Assembly: GCF_965638725.1 (NCBI RefSeq)
Contig: NC_134962.1
Coordinates: 5,897,501-5,961,500, forward strand
Length of the DNA stretch: 64,000 nt
Source of the DNA: Aptenodytes patagonicus
Lineage: Eukaryota; Chordata; Aves; Sphenisciformes; Spheniscidae
Direction: 5' to 3'
This document shows, one piece after another, positions 1-11,807 of the stretch. Made by a program: the position numbers and the translations under genes. The stretch's first letter is position 1. Each line of letters starts with the position of its first letter. Below the pieces are notes generated by a model. The model made no database searches. It saw nothing but the letters and a program-made list of their open reading frames with translations, and was not told the DNA's origin.

Positions 1-1762
1 CTGTTCAATACAGCATTTAGAGACTCAGATGTACCTTGACCTTTCTGGAGACTCTTGCGTACTGTTCTGCATGTCACCACGTCCAGACTGGATCACACTT
101 GCCCTAATGAGAAAGCGCATCAAAGACATTTTAAGCCTTGTTTAGCAATAGCTTGGTTTTCACGTTACTCTTCACACTGATGTTTGCCTCCTACTTTTTA
201 TGGGGCTGCTAATCAAAAAAATGTTTAGGAGTGTTGGTGCAACTGTACTGTTACTCTCAGCTAGTAACATTGGTACTGGATGGTGTGTAGCTGTGTTGTA
301 GGAATATGATATGCTGGTGTGATGTTTAATGCAGGAGTGCCGGCAAGAAGTCCTAATGTGACCAACTGAGAGAAGTCTGGAGCAGGATAACGTGTTACAG
401 CTGACCAAGAATGAAGAGAATAAAGTGGGCTAGCATTATCTCTTATCAACACAAATGTGTTCAGCAAAATTGAGAGCTATTGTTTCTCCTTTCCTGCTTT
501 TTCCCTCCACCCATTTGAGTTTCTTAAGAAACAAATCCAACATTCAGAAAACTAACACCTTGATAGCCATGCCAACACACAGGAACTGTGAGTCATTAGA
601 AAGCAGTTCCAGCTTCCTGTGCCAGTGCACTAGAAACCTCTGTGGGAAGATGAGGTTGCACCTACGATATTCTTGCGTTTCATTTTTAGGCAGCTCATTT
701 GGCGAGTGGAAGCTGGCAGAACATTCCCTTTTTACCGTGTGTACACAGCATTTCCTGCACAGCTCCTGCCAACATCAGCAAAGTACACAGCCCTTCTTTA
801 TCAGGTACAATACTCGAAGAGTGATAATTACATGACTAAGAGTGACGCAGAACAAAGCACAGTTGCCACCTAATCCCATCTTAAAAATGGAGGTGGTTTT
901 GTTGTAAATTCACAGCCTTGGGGAACACAGAATCATGAAGGCAGCTTGCCTGCCATTCATGGATCAGTACTGGTCAGCCACGCACATGCTATAGAGGGAC
1001 TTATTCCCCTTACTATTACCAACAGAAGCAAACACAAATGATTCTTTCTTAAGGTTGGTTTTTTTTTTTTGGGGGGGGGGGGGGGAAGGGAAACACATCT
1101 GGTTTCATGGCAGGTGCTATAGCCATTCACTTTCTGACTACTGCTAGGCAATACATGGCTGAAAGAGGAAGTTCCCGTGTCAGACAAGGTCTTAAAATAA
1201 AACTCCACCTGGCTGTCATTTGCCAGAACTTTATGATGATGAAGCGCATACAGATAAAACATGTTCATATGGTCAGTTAAATCTATCTAACCTGACTTTG
1301 CAACACACTAACTTGGTATAATTCGTATAACGTTTGCAGGCGATTTTAATGTACCTGCCAGTGTCACATCCGCTTCCTACTGAAATGGGACAATAATGGT
1401 ATTTGGAACAGAAAAGGAAAGGCACAGGGACTGAGTAGGCAAGCTCTGTAAGTATGCCGGAGACCATGAGCAGAAGGGCCAAGAAACATGTTTAAAAGGG
1501 CGCTGGCCCCGGGTTCCGTAAAGGACTATCTGTCCTACCACATTCCTTACAGACACACCAAATCAGGCTTTTGGATGCCCATTTGTTTGGTGCAGACACA
1601 CAACATTTTACTTTGGATTGGATCAATCCTTAATTTTTCTTTGCACAAGGAAATCAAAAGGGATAACATAGCGCATAGCTTTTCTGAGATATCTGGTTTT
1701 GAGGCCTATTGAAATTTAAATGGCAGCATTTCTTCCATTGCGTGTTTCTGTTGCCTTGCAAG
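1..1762. other. Left flank of the PIEZO relic, no clear gene
   Basis: No secure coding exon. The segment 690-804 has an acceptor (catttttag) and donor (tatcag|gtacaa) and reads AGRTFPFY and LPTSAKYTALLYQ, faintly like the N-terminal PIEZO blade (AGR/K ... LPS.TSSVY), but too weakly to call. Confidence 0.4.
1059..1085. repeat. Poly-T / poly-G tract
   Basis: Twelve T directly followed by fifteen G. Simple sequence, prone to length error. Confidence 0.85.
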
Positions 1763-2025
1763 TTTGGAGCATCGCACATTACAGCTCTTTGACTTTTGTT
1801 CTGCTGATTTGGTCCTGCATCATTTGGATGGCTCGTGACCAGAGGCGTTATGCCCTGCGTAGTTCCCCATTCCTTCCTGCTTATGGGAACATCCTGCTTG
1901 CCCTAAGTTTCTTTGCAGGGCTAAATACCTCCCCGGAGGAATTCTCCCCTACAATCCCACAATCAGTTCTCATCAGCTTTGGCTTAAAACCATACTGACT
2001 GCCAAGCATGCCTCTTGGCATGAAG
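1763..2025 (+). pseudogene. PIEZO relic exon, N-terminal blade, one in-frame stop
   Basis: After a strong pyrimidine-rich acceptor (ttgcaag) the reading frame gives VWSIAHYSSLTFVLLIWSC and later SSPFLPAYGN, matching the PIEZO segment VWSITYHSWLTFVLLLWAC and the following SPF/LLYGN-like stretch. The exon ends at a good donor (atgaag|gtagg). A TGA at 1996-1998 interrupts it 9 codons before the donor. The ATG at 1720 has an in-frame stop just upstream and is not the true start of this segment. Confidence 0.9.
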
Positions 2026-3389
2026 GTAGGAATTCCACACTTTCTCATTCCCTAGTTAGGTGAGACAGTCTTTGAGAGAAAAGGAAAACTGTATTTTTAT
2101 TCTTGTGCTGTATTGTACTCTCCCGCAACCTGCGACACCCAGCTCCATCTGAGGAATGATACAAGGGACAAACCAAAATTACTCGGCGAAAGCATTCATG
2201 AAATACATGCACAGTTTGGCGTGTATGTTTTCAACCTCTGAGGGCAGGCCACCTGCAAAGTCCAATTCCCGTTGTTAAAGCCTGGAAGCTTGTTCCAGGC
2301 CTATCAGTTTATCGTAGTACAAGAATCTGGCTTTGTAAGAGAGCCCAGAGCAGTGAATCTGGAGTCCTGGAGTCTGCACGGGAGAACGCTGTGTTGTTGG
2401 GAACACTTGTCACTTGATCTGTCGAAGACACTTCAACACGGGACGTGGAATTCAGAGGGGATCGTGCTCTATAGCCAAGTTAAACTTTCGTATTCCTATG
2501 CTAACTTAATTAACTGTTAGGGAAAACAGTCATTTGCTGCTACTGAAGAAAAGTGCAGCAATTAGACTTCGCCCCCCATTTTCTGATAATGCTCAGACTC
2601 ACAAAGTTCTGTGCAACACTGACACAAAGCAACTCTTGCCTCCAAAAGCCTTTGCAACCCGAACTCCCTAATTTACACATATATGACATAGCCACTGGCT
2701 CCCCTCTAAAGCATCCTACTTTTTTGACTTCTTTAGATAGAGATCTAGATCCTTACAATCAATTAGTAAACAAGGAAAGGTGTTGCTTGTACACATCTAC
2801 AAGTTCTGTGGAAAAAAATAAGGTGCAAATGTGGTTTAATTGCAGATTCTCTATGAATTCACAGTCTGGCTGTTGCTAAGGCAACATGCGATTGAGAGAC
2901 ATACGAAGGATAAACAAGAATCTCTCCAAGAAGCAATATTGAATGAGAACAGTAAGGAAACAACCCAAGTTCATCCTAGTGTGGTTCTCTGACCTTCTCT
3001 TTAGCGATACGGGTAAGCATTTAGTCTTGCTAAACTAAAGCTGGAACCTGTTATCAAAATACTCTAAGGATTAGCTTTACTAAATATCAGTTGTGCAAAC
3101 ACGAGCACTTGATTTGCGTAGACAGCTACCTGGCTTGTCCGTGCAGTTGCACATGTGCTTTTGCAAACAGCTCAGCCGTGCCTTTGTTTCACAGTATTGG
3201 AATGAGAACAGACTTCTCGGATATCACAAGCTTCCTAACAACATGCGGGGCAGAGATGGGTGACGCATGGATGCTCACAGTAGAGACCTTCCAGCCATTC
3301 TGCGAGCAACACAGAGTATCGTTAAGGACCGTACACAGCTCCTGAAGCAGCAGTTTCTGCTCCCAAGGGCATACCTTTGTTTCCACCAG

Positions 3390-3419
3390 TTGTTCCGCTC
3401 ACTCTGGTTGCTGTTTCGA
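3390..3419 (+). pseudogene. Possible short PIEZO relic exon (LTFWLLLR segment)
   Basis: Between a polypyrimidine acceptor (tttccaccag) and a consensus donor (cga|gtaagt) lie ten codons reading LFRSLWLLFR. This resembles the PIEZO segment LLYTLTFWLLLRQ, which should come next after the 1763-2025 exon. The match is short, so the call is tentative. Confidence 0.35.
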
Positions 3420-3689
3420 GTAAGTGGGTTTTGGACAGACAAGTGGAGGCCTGCCACGTGGAGTAGAAGAAAGCATGTTCTGTGTATTCAGGAGCAGCGA
3501 CCACTTTATGGGACTGCCAGCCTCCTCTGCATTTTTGGCCTCCGTTGCTAGGTAACAATGTTTAAGGCAAGATAAGTCACCTACAAAGAGAGGCATTTGC
3601 AGCCGTAGGCAGGGATAATTATAAAAAAGGTGTCAAGACGGTACGGTGATAGCATCATGCCCAACAGATTTGTTTTCTTCTTATTACAG

Positions 3690-3871
3690 AAGGAGACAAA
3701 CCATATAATCTTCTTTTGGAAGTCCTTGGCTCTCTGCTTAAGGGAATGCTAGTTAAATACTGGAGCTATTTCTGTGTTATCATGTTTTTAATTCTCAGCT
3801 TCAATGGCAGCATAGTGGCATATGAAATACTCTACACTGTGCTCTTTCGGTTCTGTGTGGCTCACTATCAG
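3690..3871 (+). pseudogene. PIEZO relic exon, intact frame
   Basis: This 182-bp exon is fully open: two bases complete a split codon and 60 codons follow. It runs from a clean acceptor (ttattacag) to a perfect donor (tatcag|gtaagc). It reads GDKPYNLLLEVLGSLLKGML, then VKYWSYFCVIMF, SFNGSIVAYEILY and CVAHYQ. This aligns with the PIEZO blade segment containing LLxxLGxLxKGxxxKYWIYVC and SFxGxxVxYKIxY. No lesion is visible. Confidence 0.92.
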
Positions 3872-3985
3872 GTAAGCAGAAAATCAAACTAATAGTGTCC
3901 TTTAGCACAGATTTTCAGGCGGAGTAAACTGTCAAATCTCTATTGAATTTTGGGGGGGGGGGAAGAAAAGTTTCTTTAACTTCAG

Positions 3986-4115
3986 TTTAATTTACACCAT
4001 CGCGCCAGCCTGAATGAGCTGCTGCACAAATCTGTGCTGTGCCGTGCTCCTATTGATCCTGCAGACTGGTGCGGAGGGCTCTGGGAGCGCGATGACTCTT
4101 TTACCCTCTCTCAAG
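3986..4115 (+). pseudogene. PIEZO relic exon, intact frame (PVDPANW segment)
   Basis: Open for 43 codons between an acceptor (taacttcag) and a donor (tctcaag|gtagga). It reads LNELLHKSVLCRAPIDPADW and then CGGLWERDDSFTLSQ, matching the PIEZO motif LLYRGPVDPANWFG. It sits only 114 bp after the previous relic exon although roughly 300 codons of normal PIEZO lie between these two segments, so intervening exons have been lost. Confidence 0.88.
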
Positions 4116-4842
4116 GTAGGAGCCTTATTTTAACAACTGAAAGATTGCTGGAACAATGTCATAGGAGGTCCAAGCAGTACCAAGCTCTGCTGCGTATCAG
4201 GCTGTGGTGTTTATCAAGAGAAGGAAGTCCTTGCAGTATTAGCAGGATTCGCACTGATTTTTTTTTTTTTTTTTTTTTTAAACACAGTTGCACTAACTTT
4301 CATTCTTCTATTTTGTTTGGTTTTCTCTTTCAAAGAGAGCAGAAACATATTTGCCAGTTGGCTAGAAATCATTTAAATGACTTCTGGTTCAGTCAGTAGG
4401 CTGAATAATCCAGTATTTGCATGGGATAAACAGGGTGTAAAAGATACTTTAAAACAAAAATCCTGTTTAGGTCTTTGTGACAGCAAATGGAGGAGAGAGG
4501 AGATTTATGAAACAAATAGTATTTTCTTAGCTCACTTTGCTTTAGGCCCTCTCCCCCTAGGAGCCTTATCACACAACTCCAGAAACATTATTCCTTGAAA
4601 TTGCCACTGGCCCAAATCCTTTAGTTATTGTTACTGCAGTACTACGAGGAAGATCTTCCCATATCACGATATTGCACGTGTTCCAGGCTGGGAATGGGCT
4701 ACAGGTCATCCAGTTCTCACTGGGCTCCTGTTCCTAAAAACAGCCCCAGAGGGCGGTAAACAGAGTTTTGTTTCCTAGCAGAGGAGAGCACAGAACAGCA
4801 TTTTAGACGCTGTGAATTTTGACTATCCTCATCTTTTCTCAG

Positions 4843-5109
4843 TACTTCTTGCTTAGTGTCGCATTTAGGATTGCTTTACCTCTGAGAGCATTTCACACCG
4901 ATCTTGAAGAACCACACAATTATTTTGGGGCTAATGGCAATGGAGATGACAGCGTATCGCCTTCAGTTTGTCTACTAGGGTCAATACCAGCTGCCGCCAC
5001 GACGACAGGGATCGTATTTGAGAGCATTACTTGGGAGCACTTGGACGATGGGTTACTCAGCCGTGTCAAATATTTTGTCAGCTACAGTTTTTACAAATTT
5101 GGATTGGAG
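4843..5109 (+). pseudogene. PIEZO relic exon, intact frame (YKFGLE segment)
   Basis: An acceptor (cttttctcag) at 4842 opens an 89-codon frame ending at gag|gtgagg. The C-terminal half reads VFESITWEHLDDGLLSRVKY then FVSYSFYKFGLE, matching the PIEZO2-type segment ending HLDDG...VKYFINYFFYKFGLE. The N-terminal half is more diverged, and the exon start is less certain because its phase does not match the preceding relic exon. Confidence 0.88.
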
Positions 5110-5697
5110 GTGAGGAAATGTAAGGAGAGGAGGAGTCTGCTTGGGAAGTGGGCACCAGCAGCAGTTTGCTGAGGCATTAAAACATCCGTAGCAAACTCAG
5201 TTAAACAGAAGCCAATTTCTGATGCTGTAAGCATACACAGCAGCAGCAAGGTACAGATGTCTTCTCTTCCCTTGCTCTCTCCCGTAGGGTATCAGTGATA
5301 TCAGACACTGCAGGTGCACACTGTACTCTGAGGGTTGCACAACACAGCAGGAGGAGGATTACGGTATCTGGGGTTGTCATCAGTTCTCAGGGCTATCACC
5401 CACTTGTACAGAAAAACAGGATATTGCTTTTAATGTTTCACTCTGTAAATAACATTGCTTTCTGACTTCTGTAAGCACAGGTCTCACTAATATGGCAAAA
5501 TTTTATGCCACTGTATTTATACAAGTAAACTCCAAGTATAGACACTCTTACTCCAGGATTCTTTTTTTTTTGCTTAAGTGTTTCTTAAAACTGTTCTCAA
5601 GCTGCACAAGCCAAGTCAGGGTAATTTTCTAAATGACAGTACATTGTAACCTACAAAGCATGCCTTCTTGTTTACTTGGCTCACTGCGTTCTTGCAG

Positions 5698-5902
5698 ATG
5701 CGCCTCACTGCTGCCATCAATGTTATACAGCACCATATGGGTTTCTATGTGCTGCTCCATGTATGTTGGGCGATCTATCTGTTGTGGCACCAGAGGAGGA
5801 AAGCAGTGGCTGAAGTCCAGCCAAGATATTATTGTTTCCTGGCCACTGTCATGGCCTTCCAATATTTTCTGTGTCTTGGTCTGTCTCCTGCTCTCTGCAA
5901 AG
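5698..5902 (+). pseudogene. PIEZO relic exon, intact frame (LCLGxPPALC segment)
   Basis: An acceptor (cttgcag) at 5697 is followed by 68 open codons plus one base before the donor gcaaag|gtttgt. It reads MRLTAAINVIQHHMGFYVLL, then RRKAVAEVQPRYYCFL and QYFLCLGLSPALCK. This matches PIEZO (FLMAVNVIGQRM..., RRxxAIAxxWPxYCxFLA, QYLLCLGMPPALC). Phases at both ends agree with the neighbouring relic exons. Confidence 0.93.
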
Positions 5903-7249
5903 GTTTGTGCAGTGCAATTTTTAGGTTTGGAAAACTAAGAACGCAGAAAAGACCCAAGAAAGAACTGTGCAAAGCACAGCAGAGAAGGGCTGGACGGTTA
6001 CTGCCCTTCCAGCTCTGCAAGAGGAGAGCACCTACAGGGCAAAGCAAGAGCAGGAGGCAGGATCACAGTCAATAGTGCCCCTTGCTGTTCTTTGAGCTCC
6101 CACGGGATGCTTGTTCAAGAGCAGTGGCAGGCAGGTGAGAGGACCCCACCAGCAAGTGGTTGCAAACAGCCCTCCAAGCCTCAGGTCACCAAGGCAGTTT
6201 CCTCAGGATTCGTTTTCATCTGCCCAACAGTCAGAAAAGCAGCAATCAACTGTGATCTGCATGATAGTCACCAAAATCTGGTCATGCTCCGGAGACATGC
6301 TTTTTCTCTCTGTTCCCCTTCAAGCAGCCTCCCCTCCCTTTCTCCCCTGCATCCTAAGCACCCATGTTTAAAGAGGGGTTAATTCCTCATGGTAGAAAAT
6401 CACCATCCAAATCAAAAGTTTCCAAAGCCGACAGCTAAGACGTTAGGCTGAGGCCCACATACAAAAATGAGTCAACAACACTATTATGCTCCTGACAACT
6501 TTAAGGCCACAATTAAAATGTCTCTTTGCACGCCACATTCTGCTGGAAGCAAAGGACACACGGTGCATTTTGGAAACCTGTAACCCAAGTGTATAAAATA
6601 GCAGTCACTGCTGTAACCCATTCTCCCATTGGTAGCCTTTCTTTCCCTCTACAAAGCAAAATGAGGAGCGTAGGACTGAGTTCCTACTCTAGCACAGCTG
6701 ACTCCGAGTCCTCTCCCTGCCCACAAGCAGCCTGGACACCAGCATTCAACCACCATTCCGTAGAGCCCAAAGAGTGGCAGAAGGTGGCAGCCACTGCAAT
6801 GAAATGTTTAAAGCAAGGAAGAATAAAGGGGGAAGGGATATCCCAGAGCTCAGTTAGCAACTGGCAGAGTTCAGCTAGTGCTAACTAATGACAAGAAGAG
6901 ACCAGAAAGCATCTTGGAATAGACCCCAATGAGCTCCTCCTATTATCTCCCCAAATCACCAGTTGCTAGGCACTGAACCGCACGCAGAGCATGCAGCTGT
7001 AAACATCCATCTTCCTTTACAAAGGCTCCTGTTGGCTTTTCCCAGGGCTGAAGTGGACTCACATAGCATCTCCCATCACTTTTCACCGGCATTAGAGCAC
7101 TGTGAAGGTAGGTGCATGTTTACGGGCAGCTCTGCATGTCTCACCAGACACATCTTTTTCCTGTAGTGAAATGTCCGTGTTCCTACATTACAAGTACAGA
7201 AACTGGTTTGAGGCATTGTATGTGATGAATAAAACCCCTCTGCTAATAG

Positions 7250-7341
7250 CTTACCTAGGGAGGGGCTCTCCCTGGCCCATCCATTCCAACCTGGTTGAAT
7301 GGCTCTACCTGCCTGATTTTGCAGACAGACCTGAAGCCACC
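7250..7341 (+). pseudogene. PIEZO relic exon truncated by a stop (WLYLPDF segment)
   Basis: After an acceptor (tgctaatag) in the expected phase, the frame reads AYLGRGSPWPIHSNLVEW then LYLPDFADRPEAT, matching PIEZO DYPWRW...IKWLYLPDF. A TAG at 7342-7344 ends it and no donor is visible, so the 3' part of this exon is decayed. Confidence 0.88.
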
Positions 7342-7403
7342 TAGCGCAATCCTACAGCTAAAGCTAAACTGCGACATGCTCTCTGGCTCTTCTGTCTTTC
7401 CAG

Positions 7404-7569
7404 CTGACTTTTGACTTCTGCTTTCTGCCTCCCTCCAGTGGCAAGTACTGAAGGACAACAGTAAAGCTTGAGTAAGAACACGGGCAGGAGGCAATGTGGA
7501 GATCGGTCATGATTTAGACCTGGCTGCTCTCAGCCACTACAGTCCTGCACCAAACGTGGTGCACTGCAG
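7404..7569 (+). pseudogene. PIEZO relic exon with two in-frame stops
   Basis: Acceptor tctttccag, donor tgcag|gtgaga. In the aligned frame it reads DF, TGA (7412-7414), LLLSASLQWQVLKDNSKA, TGA (7469-7471), VRTRAGGNVEIGHDLD and SPAPNVVHCR. PIEZO has DFMLLLCASLQ, NKAAVRIMAGDNVEI and NPVPDFIHCR at the same places. Both stops fall inside an otherwise gap-free alignment, which makes them convincing nonsense changes. Confidence 0.9.
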
Positions 7570-8862
7570 GTGAGAGCCAGGGAGCTGTTACAGGTGGAGA
7601 GGAAGGATCTTTTGGTACTGACTGAGGACATTGCAGAAGAGAAAGGCAAATACTACCAGCTCAGCCAGGACTAACTGAGAGACTGCTGTTCTGCACAGCA
7701 GATGCTATCATGGACTCTTCTTTCTTCCATTATCTCTCATAAGATGTTTTTTAGGCTAATTTTACATATGTTTTGTGATTTTGTGTGGGTGGTTTTTTGG
7801 TTTTGGGGTTTTTTTTTCCCCATTTATCCTGGATATCCTACCATATCATTTCCAGAAAAATCAAGAACTGATTGCAATTTTCTTGAGTCATTACCTTACA
7901 TTTGACAGCTGTATCTTCAACACATAGTCTTAGTCTGAAGAAATTGGGAGACGCTCCCATTTCTCTTGACAGTTCGCTCTACCATTTAATGACTTTTCTC
8001 CCTTTAAATAAAAAGGTAACCCAGTGTTTTCAAGCTCTTCTCCCACACCGCAGTTCTAGTATTAACAATCCAGCAGAGTGCCCATGTCTTACATACTTTG
8101 GAAACAGGCAAATCACCATCTAATTATGTGAAGCCATAATATCAGAGAATGGGCTACTAAAGAATCCCCAATGATACATCAAAACAATATACCATACAAA
8201 AATTTTGAGCATTTTTAGGTATAGCTCATGCTGCATGGAAAGTTTCCAAACAGCACTTTTCTCTATACGACATGTCTACAATGAGTAGATAAAAATATTT
8301 ATGAAATCTAAGTAATCTTTAAAAGCAGCATGCAAATCTTTGAACTCCTTTTGCTCGATGGTAGTGCTGTCTTGGGATCACAATTCCGTAATTCTGAAAA
8401 GTGGAAGGGTTTGGCAAGCGTATTGTCACAATTAGGAGTATATTTATGCATTCAGAAAACAGCAGCGTTTAAAAAAGAAAACCCCACCTGTTCTATGAGG
8501 ACTATTGGGGAACATCGTCTGAGCCCTTCTATTGGGCTCCTGTGATTTACCGCAACTTGTGCGGCTTACTACAAGTCTGGTTCTTCCCTCTCTCCTACTA
8601 CTAGTCTGTTCTATTGGTAGAATCTAACACCTAATGCCAGGCTTTTGTCATCAGACTCTATCAACGAGCAGACTAACGTTATTGCGAAATCTCCCAATGT
8701 ACTGCTAAGAGCTAGGCTAACGGTCCTGGAATCTACCAAATTGATAACCATAGTCAACTGTTCTGGTTTAGCATGGTCAGCTCCTTTGTGGCAACCCAGG
8801 GGTGGCTGCCCACTACCCAGAGGAGCATTTCACGAGCAGTCAGACTCGTTTCACACCTACAG

Positions 8863-8956
8863 AGGAGCCGAGCTGTTTGCAATCAAGCTGAAGAAAGATG
8901 TGTTGCACAGAGTGGAGGAAGAGAAGAAATCCCTACAGGCTATGAGAAGACAGCAA
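8863..8956 (+). pseudogene. PIEZO relic exon (RGAELF coiled segment)
   Basis: Open frame reading RGAELFAIKLKKDVLHRVEE then EKKSLQAMRRQQ, matching the PIEZO cytosolic segment RGAELF...ARIEEEKKSMDQLKRQM. The acceptor cacctacag is reasonable; the donor (caa|gtctcc) is weak. The several PIEZO exons expected between 7569 and here, covering multiple membrane helices, were not found. Confidence 0.8.
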
Positions 8957-10910
8957 GTCTCCTGCTCCTTTAAAACTGAATTGTAGAATACACTGTGTAT
9001 CCAGCTGGTGAGCATTTCATCTTTTTGCTTCTCCCTGCCTGTTTGCTTCTTAGAGTGTAGCTGGCTCATCCCTGGTCCCATTCGTCCCTCTGACCTATCC
9101 CCGAGCCACAAGCTGTTAGCCTGGCATGGTGGCTGCTACCTCGGAGGATCTGTCTGTGCTCACCAAGGTGCTGTTTTTCTGCTAGGAGACACCTGTCTGT
9201 TCTGTCCAAAGGGATGGTGGCTTCTTCAGTGATTTGCAGCCAAGGGCAAGCGGCTCAGTGCTCAGATCGAGGCCATCTGCACATTAAGGCTTTAGTTGAT
9301 ACCATAATTGCACTGGTGCAAACAGCTAGCATAAACACACTGCGTTAGCGTAAACTGGGATTGACCCCTGTATTTTCTGTCACGGGCTCTCCAAAAAGCC
9401 CTGGCACTAAGACAATATGTTCTGTAGACATACGGGTGTGAAAGCCTTACAATAAACAGAGCCCATTAGAGTCCTCCATTGGAGATGCCTCTCTGCAGAT
9501 GAAGAGAAGGCAAAGTAGTAGAACTTCCCTTGAAGAGCGAGGGGAAGAATGTTAGATCAAGATCTGCAAAGTGACCCTGATCCGTGGCCCAGCAGGGATG
9601 GAACAGGGTTGTCCTGGCCCGTGTTTGCCTGCCTGGGCGCTACACCACCATTTCTTGGCAGAGCACCATTAGGGACAGCATGTGGGCTTTCCATGTTGGA
9701 ATAACGAGGCGCATTTTGATTTTACAGTTAAGACTGAGTGAAGCCTTCTCAATGCCTTTCTAGGTGAACAAAGATTGACCAAACATTTCACGTTATCTGC
9801 TGCAGAATCTCACAGATGTTTCCTTGCAGAAACCTTAGGCAGAATACCAAATGTTTCAACATCACATACAAAGCTGGTCCAGAGCCAAACCTTTACGCTG
9901 TTGTTTTGTGTTTGTCTATAGTATGGCATGTGCCTGTCAAATCCGCTTCCTGTTTCGGATATTAGATCTCGGGATGGAGAGCTTCCAAATACTAGCCAGG
10001 TCCAAAGTAAGCTGTGCTCCGCAAAAATAAAAACAATAATATCAGAAGAAGTATAAATACGCAGATGAATAATTGTCTTTTTATTATTTCCTGGCTTGCA
10101 AGCTTACATGTATTCATAGGAGGGGGGCAATTTTAAAAGACATATGCTAAGTTCGTGCTGGCCAAAGAAATGAAAGTCTCTGTTACTCTCACAGCCTTTA
10201 TATCTTACATGTCAAAGTGATATCCAACAAAATATGCATTTAAGACCCATCCCCATCCCTTACGGTATTCATACAATGGGCTTTGGATTAGGTTTGCGAG
10301 TTTGTCCACTGCTAAGTCTGTTGAAGACAAAGGGAATGCTATTTTGCTGTCACCGGCAGTATTTCAGACAGATATGAAGAGTGGCTAAGTGTTATGAAAT
10401 TGCTTGTGAAGTACGATTCAGAAAGTAGCATGTTGGTGGCATACCCAGTCTTATGAGAAAGAGTGTGACAGTCCGATGGGGAAGAAAGTTATGCGTGTGA
10501 ATGAGAATGCCCATAACAAACGAACAACTGGTATTTTAAACACCAGACCTAGAGCCAGCGTCTCCTTGGCTTTAGTCTTAACCTTACGTCTTTGGGAAAA
10601 ATACTTCCAGATTTGCAATCTGGATTTATTCATTAGGGATGGTTTGACAGGAAATAAAAAATGTTGTAAAATACAATATAATAAAAGTATTTGACTAGTT
10701 GAAAAAAATTTTAGAATAAAAGATTAACATTTCTCACTTCTTAAGTAATTTCTAAATCAAATCTGAGTTTTCTGATCATTTCTATAACACTGAAGTCGCA
10801 GACTCTATCCCACAGAGTTGTCACGAGGACAGTGTTTGTAAGATACTGAATTCAGATAAAGTGCACACCTGATTTAGAGCACTTACTGCCTTAATTTTGT
10901 TTTCAACCAG

Positions 10911-11014
10911 CGGGATTAAACTAATCAAAATAAGAGAGAAGAAATGTGAGAGCTTGAAGCAAACCGCTAGCCCTATGATCCCGCCAGAAGAAGAGCAGCA
11001 TCTCCAAGATGCAG
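10911..11014 (+). pseudogene. PIEZO relic exon (basic intracellular linker)
   Basis: Acceptor tttcaaccag and donor gatgcag|gtaaag bracket an open frame reading GIKLIKIREKKCESLKQ and PPEEEQHLQD. The basic start resembles the PIEZO segment DRIKARQQKYKKGKE followed by an acidic stretch. The match is short but its position just before the WWxPW exon supports it. Confidence 0.6.
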
Positions 11015-11071
11015 GTAAAGCAGCAGCATCATGTTGTGTCTCTGTGCCCGTTGTCTCCTTGGGTTCTGCAG

Positions 11072-11135
11072 AAAAATGATGGCAAAAAGAATTGGTGGCA
11101 ACCCTGGCTGAACCACACCTCGGGGAAGTTAAAAG
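11072..11135 (+). pseudogene. PIEZO relic exon (WWxPW motif)
   Basis: After an acceptor (gggttctgcag) the frame reads NDGKKNWWQPWLNHTSGKLK, a clear match to the conserved PIEZO linker motif KKKQWWRPWVDHASMVRSGD. No convincing donor is seen, so the 3' end is approximate. Confidence 0.8.
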
Positions 11136-11651
11136 CCAACGAGCCGTTACTAGTAGGAAAGATGATGTGTAGAAGTGGAAGCAACACACCCTGCCGGAGA
11201 CGTGTCTCTGCACGCAGCCATGACCTGCGGGAACGAAACCCTGCTGCTCTCCAAGAGCTGCACCAAGAGCTGCCCTCATTTAAGGGGAGTGTGTGTATTT
11301 TAGCAAGATGTGTACAATTTTCCACTCTGTCCCTCCCAAACACTACCGTTGCCCAACATACTTCAATGTACGTGGAAAACTATTTTCTTCCCAGATGTTC
11401 CTATTTAGAGCTCAATAACTGCCTTAAACTATATTAAAATGACATTAAAATACTAATAAAGAGAATAAAAACATTAACTGTATGTTCCATTATGCTATAG
11501 TTAACTTGTACTGTAAAGTTAAACATATGCACTAAGATGGCCTACAGCACACGCGTGATTTACAGGCACAGTTCCTTTGGATTTTGAGGAAAACTGTCTT
11601 TCTAAATCATCTACACAACTCTGAACTCCACTGTTTTTCAAACTGTTTTAG

Positions 11652-11724
11652 CGATTTGAACTGGTGGTTAGCACCTCTTTGAGGCTGAGCATGAGGAGGA
11701 CCCAGGGCACACAGGAAAGCACAG
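11652..11724 (+). pseudogene. PIEZO relic exon (STVLRIE segment)
   Basis: Acceptor ctgttttag, donor agcacag|gtgaga. The 24 open codons read RFELVVSTSLRLSMRRTQGT, resembling the PIEZO2 segment ISTVLRIERCMLTREIKKG. The identity is modest, but splice sites and order support it. Confidence 0.6.
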
Positions 11725-11807
11725 GTGAGAGATTTGCCACTTGGCAAGAGCCTTCTGTTATCTCTGTCGAAAATTATCACCGTCTATTAATTTTTTTTTC
11801 CTGGTAG

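Noticed and set aside
7702..7905. Hydrophobic 67-aa frame (FVWVVFWFWGFFF) as a missing PIEZO helix
   Set aside because: The hydrophobicity comes from a T/G-rich simple stretch; no alignment to a specific PIEZO helix could be made.
10821..11279. 152-aa open frame on the minus strand
   Set aside because: It is the antisense shadow of the PIEZO relic exons at 10911-11135.
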